Shown: positions 17,947 through 26,480, counted from the stretch's first letter. The stretch is 64,000 nt of DNA from CAXMMR01 sp963692975 (GCA_963692975.2 CAXMMR010000010.1:248001-312000); one strand, 5' to 3'. Notes: a model not told the origin generated them from the sequence alone. A program made the numbers and translations.

Positions 17947-18264
17947 CGTAACCTCTTGCGTCTGGTTCGGCTCGACTACCGGGCAGATGACGACAAATCA
18001 TGCGACAAAACGATGACAGTCTCCCGCACCACACCTGCGTGGCACGCTTGCAACAGCTGCCCCGGTCGGTGGCGCAAGTCACGGCGCTCGCTGTGATACC
18101 GTCAAAACACTGCCGTCCTCGTCATCGCCTCGGGCAGCTGGTTGCTCACGATAACGATCTATCTGTGCACAAGCATCATCGCTACGCCTGCTTTGTCGGA
18201 CTGATCCGTCCGGCGCCTCGTCAACTTGACTTAGCTCATCAACCGGTCACACCCGCTCGGCAGC
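17947..18264. other. Intergenic region upstream of the DcaP-like porin gene
   Basis: About 318 bases of non-coding DNA between the start of the minus-strand porin gene and a gene remnant. It should hold the porin promoter on the minus strand. No convincing open frame, RNA gene or strong hairpin was recognised. Confidence 0.35.
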
Positions 18265-18457
18265 GCGTTCACCGTCTAGAGCGAGCTCTACTCGGTGTTC
18301 GGGACCCCACGCTGGCGCCCCGCCGGTCTACACCGTCGGCGCCGCGGTCGAAGACGCGCTCACCAAGACGCCGCAGCTCGATTTCGGCGTCGGTGTCGGG
18401 CTGAACCGCCCCGCTCATACCTGCAGCTCCACTCCGGGCCGGTCGCAGCGCCTCTGA
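18265..18457 (+). pseudogene. Remnant of an outer membrane transporter gene (C-terminal end only)
   Basis: Translated in shifting frames, this stretch reads A-F-T-V-stop-S-E-L-Y-S-V-F-G. It then shifts frame to V-Y-T-V-G-A-A-V and T-P-Q-L-D-F-G-V-G-V-G-L-N-R, and finishes G-R-S-Q-R-L-stop. This matches the last three strands of the 'transporter'/MetA-pathway phenol-degradation type outer membrane proteins, which end in the pattern TP-Q-L-D-x-G-x-x-x-G-L-N-R followed by G-x-S-x-R-F. An in-frame TAG and at least one frameshift are present, and the upstream part is missing. It is therefore a decayed fragment just before the enoyl-CoA hydratase gene. Confidence 0.5.
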
Positions 18458-18553
18458 GCGGGCCGCGCGCCCATTCTTGCCGCGTGTTGCCTCACGGCGG
18501 CTTTGCTCGCACGATCGTGCCAGGCTTCGCCTGAAAGCCAGGAGGAAACATCG

Positions 18554-19321
18554 ATGTCGGACAGCCAAGTCGCCGGTGAGGTGATCGTCAGCCGGATCGA
18601 GCACGGGCTGCACGTCCATATGAACCGCCCGGCCAAGCGCAATGCGCTCACGCGGACCATGTACGTGGCGATGGCCGAGGCGCTGGCCGAGGCCGAGCGC
18701 GATGACGCCATTCGGGTGGTGCTGTTCAGCGGCGCCGGCGCCACCTTCTGCGGCGGCAACGACATGAACGACTTCGTCGCCCACACCCCCGACGAGGCCG
18801 GCCGCCCCGCCGGCCGCTTCATCCGCGCGCTGTGCGAGGCGAGCAAGGTGCTCCTTGCCGCCGTTCAAGGCCCGGCCGTCGGCATCGGCTCGACGCTGCT
18901 GCTGCACTGCGACCTCGTGGTCGCCGCCCGCAGCGCCAAGCTGTCCATGCCGTTCATCAACCTCGGCCTGGTGCCGGAGGCGGCAAGCTCGATGCTGCTG
19001 CCGCTCGCGGTCGGCCATCGCCGCGCCGCCGAGATGCTGCTGCTCGGCGAGCCGGTGGATGGCGAGACGGCGCTGCACTGGGGCTTGGTCAACCGTCTGG
19101 TCGAGGACGAGGCGCTGCTGGAGAGCGCCCTCGCTCTCGCCCACTCGGTCGCCGCGCGCCCTGCGGCAGCCCTGCAGATGACCAAGCGGCTGCTGCGCGG
19201 CGACCTGGCGACAATGGAGCGTCGCATCGCCGAAGAGAGCGAGATGTTCGGCCGCCAGCTCGCCTCGCCCGAGTTCCGCCAGGCCGCCGCCGCCTTCCTC
19301 AACAAGCGCGCCGTCGCCTGA
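18554..19321 (+). CDS. Enoyl-CoA hydratase/isomerase family protein
   Basis: A 255-residue crotonase-fold protein. It shows the conserved start H-V-H-M-N-R-P-A-K-R-N-A-L, the first oxyanion-hole segment S-G-A-G-A-T-F-C-G-G-N-D-M-N-D, and the second V-Q-G-P-A-V-G-I-G-S-T-L. The catalytic glutamate position near L-V-P-E-A-A-S-S is kept. It should hydrate or isomerise acyl-CoA double bonds. ATG 18554 follows a perfect GGAGG at 18541-18545. It is followed after 7 bases by an acyl-CoA synthetase gene, forming a two-gene fatty or aromatic acid CoA operon. The exact substrate is unknown. Confidence 0.9.
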   Translation: MSDSQVAGEVIVSRIEHGLHVHMNRPAKRNALTRTMYVAMAEALAEAERDDAIRVVLFSGAGATFCGGNDMNDFVAHTPDEAGRPAGRFIRALCEASKVLLAAVQGPAVGIGSTLLLHCDLVVAARSAKLSMPFINLGLVPEAASSMLLPLAVGHRRAAEMLLLGEPVDGETALHWGLVNRLVEDEALLESALALAHSVAARPAAALQMTKRLLRGDLATMERRIAEESEMFGRQLASPEFRQAAAAFLNKRAVA

Positions 19322-19328
19322 GCCGCCG

Positions 19329-21095
19329 ATGAGCAGCCCGTCTCCCAGTTCCGCCGACCCGCCCCCCGCCGCGCGCCCCTGGCCCGCCTGCTCCATCGCC
19401 GAAGCGCACGCGGCCCTGACCGCCCGCGGCGCGCCGTTCGAGCTGGAGGTGATCGCGGGCGCCGACGGACCGGTCCACGCCTGGAAGAACGGCCCCAAGT
19501 CGCTCTCCGACATCTACGAGCTGGCCCGCGCGGTCGGCGACCGGCTCTACGTCGTCTACGAGAACGACCGCGCGACCTACGACGCCTTCACCCGCGCCAC
19601 CTACGCCTTTGCCCTCGCCCTCCTCGAGCGCGGCGTGCAGCGCGGCGACCGGGTGGCGCTCTGCCTGCGCAACCTGCCGGAGTGGCCGGTCGCGCTCTAC
19701 GCCACGGCCATCGCTGGCGCCGTGGCAACGCCGCTCAACGCCTGGTGGTCGGCCGCCGAGCTGGAGTACGGCCTGCGCGACAGCGGCGCGACCCTCGCCC
19801 TGTTCGACGCCCAACGTCTCGAGCGCATCGCGCCCCGCCTCGCCGCGCTGCCCGAGCTTCGCCACGTCCTGGTCACCCGCTGGACCGGCGAGCGGGCGAT
19901 GCTGGCGCCCGCCGTGGAGCGGCTGGAGGACATCATCGGCCCGGTCGCAAGCTGGGGCAGCCTGCCCGCCGCCTGCCCGCCGCCGGTCGCGGTCTCGCCC
20001 GAGGACAACGCGACGATCTTCTACACCTCCGGCACCACCGGCGGCCCGAAAGGAGCGCTCGCCAGCCATCGCGCCGCGACCACCGCCGCCGGCGTCAATG
20101 GCCTCGCCCAAGCCCGTGCCTATCTCCGCCGCGGCGAGCCGCTGCCGGCGCCCACCCTCGACGCGCCGCAGCGCCGCGCCCTGCTCTCGGTGCCGTTCTT
20201 CCACGTCACCGGCTGCTTCTCCACCCTGAACAGCGCCACCGCAACCGGCGCCGCGCTGATCCTGATGCACCGCTTCGACCCGGTGGAGGCGATGCGGTTG
20301 ATCGAGCGCGAGCGCGTGACCACCGCCGGCGGCGTGCCCACCGTCGCCTGGCAGATCATCGACCACCCGGACCGCGACCGCTATGACCTCTCGAGCCTCG
20401 ACTCGATGTACTACGGCGGTGCTCCGGCCGCCGCCGAGCTGGTGCGCCGGTTGCGCTCAGACCTGCCCGCCTCGCATGTCGGCTCCGGCTGGGGCATGAC
20501 CGAGACCTGCTCCACCTTCACCAACCATGTCGGCGAGGACTACGAGCAGCACCCCGAAAGCTGCGGCGTCGCCGCCCCGGTAGGCGAGATGAAGGTGGTC
20601 GATCCGGATGGCGCAATCCTGCCGGCAGGCGAGGTCGGCGAACTCTGCGTGCGCGGCGCCCACGTCGTCCGCGGCTACTGGAACAAGCCCGAAGCCACCG
20701 CCAAGGCGTTCCGCAACGGCTGGCTGCACACCGGCGACCTGGCCCGCATCGACGACGAGGGCTTCTGCTTCATCGTCGACCGGATCAAGGACGTGATCAT
20801 CCGCGGCGGCGAGAACATCTACTCGGTCGAGGTGGAGGACGTGCTCTACACCCACCCGTCGGTGATGGATTGCGCGGTCGTGCCGCTCGCTCACCGCACT
20901 CTCGGCGAGGAGCCCGCCGCCGCAGTCTCGCTGCGCGCCGGCACGACCGCCACCCCTGAAGAGCTGCGCCAATGGGTCGCCGAACGCCTGGCCGCGTTCA
21001 AGACGCCGGTCCGCGTGATCCTGCGCAACGAACCCCTGCCGCGCAACGTCAACGGCAAGATCATGAAGCCGGCAGTCAGAGCGATGTTCGAATAA
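19329..21095 (+). CDS. AMP-dependent acyl-CoA synthetase
   Basis: A 588-residue ANL-superfamily enzyme. The ATP-binding P-loop reads YTSGTTGGPKG near residue 238. The A5 motif is G-W-G-M-T-E-T, the A7 motif contains W-L-H-T-G-D-L, and the A8 motif reads V-D-R-I-K-D-V-I-I-R-G-G-E-N-I-Y. The A10 lysine is in N-V-N-G-K-I-M-K. It activates a carboxylic acid to acyl-AMP and then acyl-CoA. It is paired with the upstream enoyl-CoA hydratase. The gene ends at an AT-rich double hairpin, and a thioesterase gene converges from the other side. Chain-length preference cannot be read. Confidence 0.92.
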   Translation: MSSPSPSSADPPPAARPWPACSIAEAHAALTARGAPFELEVIAGADGPVHAWKNGPKSLSDIYELARAVGDRLYVVYENDRATYDAFTRATYAFALALLERGVQRGDRVALCLRNLPEWPVALYATAIAGAVATPLNAWWSAAELEYGLRDSGATLALFDAQRLERIAPRLAALPELRHVLVTRWTGERAMLAPAVERLEDIIGPVASWGSLPAACPPPVAVSPEDNATIFYTSGTTGGPKGALASHRAATTAAGVNGLAQARAYLRRGEPLPAPTLDAPQRRALLSVPFFHVTGCFSTLNSATATGAALILMHRFDPVEAMRLIERERVTTAGGVPTVAWQIIDHPDRDRYDLSSLDSMYYGGAPAAAELVRRLRSDLPASHVGSGWGMTETCSTFTNHVGEDYEQHPESCGVAAPVGEMKVVDPDGAILPAGEVGELCVRGAHVVRGYWNKPEATAKAFRNGWLHTGDLARIDDEGFCFIVDRIKDVIIRGGENIYSVEVEDVLYTHPSVMDCAVVPLAHRTLGEEPAAAVSLRAGTTATPEELRQWVAERLAAFKTPVRVILRNEPLPRNVNGKIMKPAVRAMFE

Positions 21096-21106
21096 GAAAG
21101 GCAGCG

Positions 21107-21222
21107 CTTCTTTTTTGAAAAAAAGAAGCAAAAAACTTTTACCCATAAAATCGATACTATGAACCTGAGATTGACTCCTAAACGACCAAAAGTTTTTTTG
21201 GTCCTTTTTTTCAAAAAAGGAC
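21107..21222. terminator. AT-rich double-hairpin element, copy 1 (bidirectional terminator)
   Basis: Two perfect hairpins flank a ~70-base core. The left is CTTCTTTTTT-G-AAAAAAAGAAG at 21107-21128, and the right is GTCCTTTTTTT-C-AAAAAAGGAC at 21201-21222. Inside are CAAAAAACTTTT (left) and its inverse AAAAGTTTTTTT (right), so the whole element is an inverted repeat. It sits between convergent genes (acyl-CoA synthetase and thioesterase), with one base of the latter's stop in it. The T-runs after each stem fit intrinsic termination in both directions. A second copy with the same plan is at 27799-27906. Confidence 0.75.
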
Positions 21223-21668
21223 TACTTGCCTTCACCGATCTTCCCCTGCCCCAACATCGTCAGCGCCGCCTCTCCGAGTGGCCGCGAACCGCCCTCCTTG
21301 CGATGCACGTGCACCAGCGTGCCCTCGCCGGTGCCGATGCAGCGGCCAAGCTGAAACAATGCCTGTGCGATGGTGAACGAGCTGCGGCCCACATGCAGCA
21401 CCGCGGAGGCGACGGTGACGACGTCCGGCCAGCGGCCTTCCGCAAGGTAGCGGATCGTCACCTCGCCGACGACGAAGCCGTGCTCCCGCTCCAGCACCTG
21501 GCGCAGCCCGAGCTGGTTGAGGTAGCGCACCCGGCCCTCCTCATAGAAGCGCGCCAGGGCGGCGTTGTTGAGGTGGCGCAGCGGGTCGAGGTCGCCAAAT
21601 CGCGGCGGCATCTCGAAGGCGTAGTGGTAGGTCTCCGGCGCGAGCCGCGCAGCGTCTGGTCTGGGCAT
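21222..21668 (-). CDS. Acyl-CoA thioesterase, 4HBT hotdog fold
   Basis: A 148-residue protein with the 4-hydroxybenzoyl-CoA thioesterase pattern: F-G-D-L-D-P-L-R-H-L-N-N-A near residue 24, with the active-site aspartate; F-Y-E-E-G-R-V-R-Y-L; and the later strands V-T-I-R-Y-L-A-E and F-Q-L-G. It hydrolyses acyl-CoA esters. It converges with the acyl-CoA synthetase gene across the AT-rich double hairpin. ATG 21668 begins the conserved part; the open frame runs much further upstream but is opposite the DUF2237 and glgC genes and is not coding there. Confidence 0.85.
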   Translation of the reverse strand: MPRPDAARLAPETYHYAFEMPPRFGDLDPLRHLNNAALARFYEEGRVRYLNQLGLRQVLEREHGFVVGEVTIRYLAEGRWPDVVTVASAVLHVGRSSFTIAQALFQLGRCIGTGEGTLVHVHRKEGGSRPLGEAALTMLGQGKIGEGK

Positions 21669-21803
21669 TGATCGATCGGTCCAACGAGCGCCATCAGCTC
21701 TGAGCATGCTGCGCCCGCGAAGGCAACGGCGAGCTTGACCGCTCGGCGCGGACGGCTCCAGCTTAGCCGGAGCCCGACGGAAGGGGCGTCCGGGAGGGCT
21801 GGC

Positions 21804-22202
21804 ATGATGCCGTTCGACGATGACGGGCAGGGCGGCGGCGCTGCGGCGCGCAACGTGCTGGGCGGCGCGCTCGAGCCCTGCGCCGGCGGCACCGGCTTCT
21901 ACCGCAACGGCCGCTGCGACACCGCGGCCGACGATGGCGGCTGCCACAGCGTCTGCGCGGTGATGACCGAGGCGTTCCTTACCTTCACCCGCCAGCAGGG
22001 CAACGACCTCTCGACCCCACGCCCGGAATACGACTTCCCCGGCCTTGCCCCGGGCGACCGCTGGTGCCTCTGCGCCGGCCGCTGGCAGGAGGCTTTCGCG
22101 GCCGGCGTCGCGCCCTCGGTGGTGCTCGGCGCCACCCACGCCGCAACCCTCGGCCACTGCGAGCTCGCCGACTTGCAGCGCCACGCCGTCGGGGCGAGTT
22201 GA
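21804..22202 (+). CDS. DUF2237 family protein
   Basis: A 132-residue cysteine-containing protein. It matches the DUF2237 pattern closely: N-V-L-G-G-A-L-E-P-C, then T-G-F-Y-R-N-G-R-C-D-T, H-S-V-C-A-V-M-T, G-N-D-L-S-T-P-R-P, D-R-W-C-L-C-A and G-V-A-P-x-V-V-L-G-A-T-H. Function is unknown; the conserved cysteines suggest metal or redox chemistry. ATG 21804 has a GGGAGGG box at 21792-21798. Only three bases separate its stop from the glgC start, so it is probably co-transcribed with glgC-glgA, although no functional link is known. Confidence 0.85.
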   Translation: MMPFDDDGQGGGAAARNVLGGALEPCAGGTGFYRNGRCDTAADDGGCHSVCAVMTEAFLTFTRQQGNDLSTPRPEYDFPGLAPGDRWCLCAGRWQEAFAAGVAPSVVLGATHAATLGHCELADLQRHAVGAS

Positions 22203-22205
22203 GCC

Positions 22206-23471
22206 GTGCCGTCGCCTTCGCTGCACGCCCCGCTCGCCCGCCACGCCATGGCCTACATCCTGGCCGGCGGCCGCGGCAGCCGGCTGATGGAAATGACCGA
22301 GCGCCGCGCCAAGCCCGCCGTCTATTTCGGCGGCAAGTCGCGCATCATCGACTTCGCGCTGTCGAACGCGCTCAACTCCGGCATCCGCCGCATCGGCGTC
22401 GCAACCCAGTACAAGGCGCACAGCCTCATCCGCCACATGCAGCGCGGCTGGAACTTCTTCCGCCCCGAGCGCAACGAGAGCTTTGACATCCTGCCCGCCA
22501 GTCAGCGGGTCAGCGAGGGCAATGGCTGGTACGCCGGCACCGCCGACGCGGTCTTCCAGAACATCGACATCATCCAGGACTACAAGCCGCGCCACATCGT
22601 GCTGCTCGCCGGCGACCACATCTACAAGATGGATTACGAGCTGCTGCTGCAGGAGCATGTCGACAGCGGCGCCGACGTCACCGTCGCCTGCATCACCGTG
22701 CCGCGCGCCGAGGCGTCCGCGTTCGGCGTGATGGCGGTTGACGAGCACGACCGCATCATCTCGTTCCTCGAGAAGCCCGCCGACCCGCCCGGCCTGCCGG
22801 ACGAGCCGGATCGCACGCTCGCTTCGATGGGCATCTACGTGTTCGACGCCGCCTTCCTGTTCGACCAGCTCCGGCGCGACGCCGCCGAGCCCGGCTCAAG
22901 CCATGATTTCGGCAATGACATCATCCCCCACCTCGTCCGCCACGGCCGCGCCATGGCTCACCGCTTCGAGCGCTCCTGCGTGCGCGCTGGCCCCGACGCC
23001 GAGGCGTACTGGCGCGACGTCGGCACCGTGGATGCGTACTGGTCGGCCAACATCGACCTCACCGACTTCCTGCCCGGCCTCGACCTCTACGACCGCGCCT
23101 GGCCGATCTGGACCTACGGCGAGATCACCCCGCCGGCGAAGTTCGTGCATGACGAGCCGGGCCGGCGCGGCGTCGCGGTGAGCTCCGTCGTCTCGGGCGG
23201 CTGCATCATCTCGGGCAGCCGGGTGCACCGCTCGCTGCTCTCCACCGGCGTGCGGGCGCACTCGTATGCGCATATCGAGGCGAGCGTGATCCTGCCCTAC
23301 GCCGACATCGGCCGGCGAGCCCGCCTGCGCAACGCGGTGGTCGACAGCGGCGTGAAGATCCCGCCCGGCCTCGTCGTCGGCGACGATCCGGAGCTTGACG
23401 CGCAGCGCTTCCGCCGCACCGCGCAAGGCGTCTGCCTGATCACCCAACCGATGATCGACCGGCTCGCCTGA
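22206..23471 (+). CDS. glgC: Glucose-1-phosphate adenylyltransferase
   Basis: A 421-residue nucleotidyltransferase. The pyrophosphorylase signature is A-Y-I-L-A-G-G-R-G-S-R-L. R-A-K-P-A-V-Y-F-G-G-K and G-W-Y-A-G-T-A-D-A-V follow, then the catalytic G-D-H-I-Y-K-M-D-Y and the sugar-binding E-K-P. A C-terminal left-handed beta-helix closes the protein. It makes ADP-glucose, the donor for glycogen. The start is taken as GTG 22206, giving P-L-A-R-H-A-M-A-Y as in homologues. It overlaps glgA by one base (TGATG), so ADP-glucose synthesis and use are coupled. Confidence 0.93.
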   Translation: MPSPSLHAPLARHAMAYILAGGRGSRLMEMTERRAKPAVYFGGKSRIIDFALSNALNSGIRRIGVATQYKAHSLIRHMQRGWNFFRPERNESFDILPASQRVSEGNGWYAGTADAVFQNIDIIQDYKPRHIVLLAGDHIYKMDYELLLQEHVDSGADVTVACITVPRAEASAFGVMAVDEHDRIISFLEKPADPPGLPDEPDRTLASMGIYVFDAAFLFDQLRRDAAEPGSSHDFGNDIIPHLVRHGRAMAHRFERSCVRAGPDAEAYWRDVGTVDAYWSANIDLTDFLPGLDLYDRAWPIWTYGEITPPAKFVHDEPGRRGVAVSSVVSGGCIISGSRVHRSLLSTGVRAHSYAHIEASVILPYADIGRRARLRNAVVDSGVKIPPGLVVGDDPELDAQRFRRTAQGVCLITQPMIDRLA

Positions 23472-24697
23472 TGCCGCGCGTGCCGGGCAAAGTCCTGCTG
23501 CTGTCCAAAGAGTATCCACCCTACGTCTACGGCGGCGCCGGCGTGCACGTCGAATACCTCAGCCGGGCAATGGCCAGGCATGTGTCCGTCGAGGTGCGCT
23601 CGTTCGGCGACCAGGCGAGCAGCGACGGGCAGCTCGAGGTGCGCGGCTATCCCGCCTGGGACGAGGCATCACACGACACCGACCCGCGCTTCGTCGCCGC
23701 CATCGACGCGCTCGCCCGGTCGCTCGCAATGGCGCGCGACCGCATCGACGCCGACATCGTGCATTGCCACACCTGGTACACCGACCTCGGCGGCGTGCTG
23801 GCCGCCCAGCTCTGGGGCGTGCCGTTCGTGGTCACCATCCACTCGCTGGAGCCGTTGCGACCCTGGAAGGAAGAGCAGCTCGGCCGCGGCTACCACCTGA
23901 GCGCCTGGATGGAGCGCACCGCAATCGAGCAGGCCAGCGCCATCGTCGCCGTGTCCGAGGAGACCAGGCAGGACGTCCTGCGGCTGTTCGACGTGCCGCC
24001 CGAGCGCGTCAAGGTCATCCATAACGGCATCGATCCAGACGAATACCGCCCCGTCGCCACCACCGCGGCCCTCGCCCGCCATGGCATCGACCCCGCGCGC
24101 CCGTATGTGCTGTTCGTCGGCCGCATCACCCGCCAGAAAGGCATCATCCACCTGGTCCGCGCCATCGAGTGGATCGATCCCTCGCTGCAGATCGTCCTCT
24201 GCGCCGGCGCCCCCGACACGCCCGAAATCGGCGCCGAAATGGCCGCCGGCGTCGCGCAGGCCGCGAGCGCGAGGCCCGGCATCATCTGGATCCGCGAGAT
24301 GGTGTCCCGCGCCGAGGCGATCGAGCTCTACAGCCACGCCGCGATGTTCTGCTGCCCGTCGGTCTACGAGCCCTTCGGCCTCATCAACCTCGAAGCCATG
24401 GCCTGCGAAACCGCGGTCGTCGCCGCCGCCGTCGGCGGCATTCCCGAGGTCGTCGTCCACGAAGAGACAGGCCTGCTCGTCGATCCCGGCATCGCGCCCG
24501 AAACCTTCGAACCCGCCGACCCGGCCGCTTTCTCCCGCCAGCTCGCCGACGCCATCAACCGCCTGGCGCGCGACCCGGCTTTGGCCGAACGTTTCGCCAA
24601 GGCAGGCCGCGCACGCGTGCTGGCCGCCTTCAGCTGGGACAGCATCGCCGAGGCGACGTTGAAGTTGTATCGGTCGATACTTCAGCAGCGAACGTAA
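23471..24697 (+). CDS. glgA: Glycogen synthase, actinobacterial-type GT4 (GlgA/GlgM-like)
   Basis: A 408-residue GT-B enzyme. It opens with L-S-K-E-Y-P-P-Y-V-Y-G-G-A-G-V-H-V and has the GT4 donor site F-V-G-R-I-T-R-Q-K-G and the E-x7-E motif in E-P-F-G-L-I-N-L-E-A-M-A. Its length (~400 residues versus ~480 for E. coli GlgA) and GT4 layout fit the Corynebacterium/Mycobacterium type. In mycobacteria that type makes maltose-1-phosphate from ADP-glucose (GlgM). Which product is made here cannot be told from sequence; GlgE, GlgB and GlgX are not in the window. It follows glgC with a one-base overlap. Confidence 0.88.
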   Translation: MPRVPGKVLLLSKEYPPYVYGGAGVHVEYLSRAMARHVSVEVRSFGDQASSDGQLEVRGYPAWDEASHDTDPRFVAAIDALARSLAMARDRIDADIVHCHTWYTDLGGVLAAQLWGVPFVVTIHSLEPLRPWKEEQLGRGYHLSAWMERTAIEQASAIVAVSEETRQDVLRLFDVPPERVKVIHNGIDPDEYRPVATTAALARHGIDPARPYVLFVGRITRQKGIIHLVRAIEWIDPSLQIVLCAGAPDTPEIGAEMAAGVAQAASARPGIIWIREMVSRAEAIELYSHAAMFCCPSVYEPFGLINLEAMACETAVVAAAVGGIPEVVVHEETGLLVDPGIAPETFEPADPAAFSRQLADAINRLARDPALAERFAKAGRARVLAAFSWDSIAEATLKLYRSILQQRT

Positions 24698-24698
24698 A

Positions 24699-24945
24699 AG
24701 GAAGGCCGGGCTCTGCCCCGGGCGGGCCCCATCGCACTCGTGCGATGAGAGAACCCGCCGCTTTGGCCCGAGGCCCCAGACCCCATCTGTTCAGAGGCTC
24801 AGCACCCGCCTTCCCTGCTTGGCGAAGCCAATCAATCCTCTTCCGACCACACCGACCTTACGCGTCGGGCATGAACAACGAATGGATTTTAAAGGCTCCG
24901 CCTTTAATGGGGTCCAGGGGCAAAGCCCCTGGCCTCGACCAAACT
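24699..24945. repeat. GC-rich paired palindromic intergenic repeat, copy 2
   Basis: The left arm at about 24699-24790 reads GGCCGGGCTCTGCCCCGGG, then GGCCC and a CATCGCAC-TC-GTGCGATG hairpin, then GAGGCCCCAGACCCC. The right arm at about 24885-24945 contains AAAGGCTCCGCCTTTA and CCAGGGGCAAAGCCCCTGG. Both arms match parts of the elements at 16040, 30303 and 34446, in inverted orientation relative to each other. This 344-base gap between glgA and the substrate-binding-protein gene (24698-25041) contains no other recognisable feature apart from the likely promoter of the downstream gene. Confidence 0.75.
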
Positions 24946-25041
24946 CCCGCCGTTGACGCCTCCGCACACCAGTGACACGATCGTAGGAGGTGCGAAGCCG
25001 CGAAAAAGCGGCAGCATGAGGATCGTGCCAGGAGGATCTCC

Positions 25042-26400
25042 ATGGCTCATCAGTATTGTCGTCTGAGCACTCTTGCGGCCTTCACGTTGTGCGTCGCAGC
25101 GCCGCCCGCGCTCGCCACCACGCTGACGATCGCGACGGTGAACAACAGCGACATGGTGACGATGCAGGCGCTCTCGCCCGCCTTCGAGGCCTCGCATCCC
25201 GGCATCCATCTTCGCTGGGTGGTGCTGCAGGAGAACGATCTGCGAGCCCGTGTCACCGCCGACGTCGCGGCCAAGGGTGGCGAGTTCGACGTCGTCACCA
25301 TCGGCAATTACGAGGTGCCGATCTGGGCCAAGCAGGGCAAGCTGCTGCCGCTGCCGACATTGCCGGAGAGCTACGACCTCGACGACCTGCTCAAGCCGGT
25401 GCGCAAGGCGCTCGCCTATCGCGGCCTGCTCTACGCGCTGCCGTTCTACGGCGAGAGCGCGATGACCTTCTACCGCATCGACCTGTTCGCCCATGCCGGC
25501 CTGACCATGCCGGCGGCTCCCACGTATGACGACATCCGCACCTTCGCCGACAAGCTCACCGACCGCGCGCACGGCGTCTACGGCATCTGCCTGCGCGGCA
25601 AGCCGGGCTGGGGGCAAAACGTCGCCATCGTCACATCGATGGTCAATGCCTTTGGCGGACAGTGGTTCGACGCCGACTGGCGCCCGACGCTCGATACGCC
25701 GGCCTGGCAGCACGCGCTCGGCTACTACCATGACATCCTCGCCGTCGACGGTCCGCCGGACGCGGTGGATCGCGGTTACAACAAGACCCTGAAGCTGTTC
25801 AGCGACGGTCATTGCGGCATGCTGATCGACGCGACGGTGGCGGCCGGCGAGCTCTACAACAAGGCGCACTCCCCGGTGGCCGGAAACGTCAGCTTCGCGC
25901 CGATGCCGACCGGCAGCGACGCCACTGCCCCGACATGGCTGTGGAGCTGGAACCTCGCCATACCGGCCGGCACGCGCAAGAAGAGTGCGGCGACCGACTT
26001 CCTGATCTGGGCGACGTCGAAGGAGTACGTCTCGCTAGTGGCCAAGACCGGCGGCTGGGTCTCGGTGCCGCCAGGCACCCGCCGATCGACCTATGACAAT
26101 CCCCAATATCAGCAGGTGGCGCCGTTTTCGCGCGCCGTGGAAACCGCGATCGACAACGCCAACCCGTCTGCCCCGACCGCCAGCCCGCGGCCCTATACCG
26201 GGGCGCAGTTCGTCGCCATTCCGGAGTTCCAGGACCTCGGCAACGAGGTGGGCCGCATCATCGCCGCGACGCTGACCGGCCGGAGCACCCCGGACCTGGC
26301 GCTGCACGAGGCGCAGGCGGCGGCCGAGGAGATGGCGCTCCAGGCCGGCTACGCCAAGCCGCAGAGCACCGCCCTGCAGGCCTCCGACGCCCCGCCGTAA
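25042..26400 (+). CDS. ABC transporter substrate-binding protein, polyol/sugar type (SmoE-like)
   Basis: A 452-residue family 1 extracellular solute-binding protein. A signal peptide ends near A-L-A-T (about residue 28), then T-L-T-I-A-T-V-N-N-S-D-M. Internal segments such as F-D-V-V-T-I-G-N-Y-E-V-P-I-W-A-K-Q-G and L-P-F-Y-G-E-S-A-M-T-F-Y-R, and the G-x-C-L-R-G-K-P-G-W-G-Q-N loop, are typical of sorbitol/mannitol binding proteins. It would capture a polyol in the periplasm. AGGAGG precedes the start (25030-25035). No permease or ATPase gene is next to it, which is unusual for this family. Confidence 0.88.
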   Translation: MAHQYCRLSTLAAFTLCVAAPPALATTLTIATVNNSDMVTMQALSPAFEASHPGIHLRWVVLQENDLRARVTADVAAKGGEFDVVTIGNYEVPIWAKQGKLLPLPTLPESYDLDDLLKPVRKALAYRGLLYALPFYGESAMTFYRIDLFAHAGLTMPAAPTYDDIRTFADKLTDRAHGVYGICLRGKPGWGQNVAIVTSMVNAFGGQWFDADWRPTLDTPAWQHALGYYHDILAVDGPPDAVDRGYNKTLKLFSDGHCGMLIDATVAAGELYNKAHSPVAGNVSFAPMPTGSDATAPTWLWSWNLAIPAGTRKKSAATDFLIWATSKEYVSLVAKTGGWVSVPPGTRRSTYDNPQYQQVAPFSRAVETAIDNANPSAPTASPRPYTGAQFVAIPEFQDLGNEVGRIIAATLTGRSTPDLALHEAQAAAEEMALQAGYAKPQSTALQASDAPP

Positions 26401-26480
26401 TCGCATCCGAACCAACGCGTGGGACGATGCGCCGGCCGTGCTAGAACAATGCTCAGTCGACGCGTCCGCGGCGGCGCCGA

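Noticed and set aside
21669..22748. Long minus-strand open frame extending the thioesterase gene to 508 codons
   Set aside because: It lies opposite the DUF2237 gene and the first part of glgC, both strongly supported on the plus strand. The thioesterase pattern starts only at 21668. GC-rich antisense frames are often open by chance.
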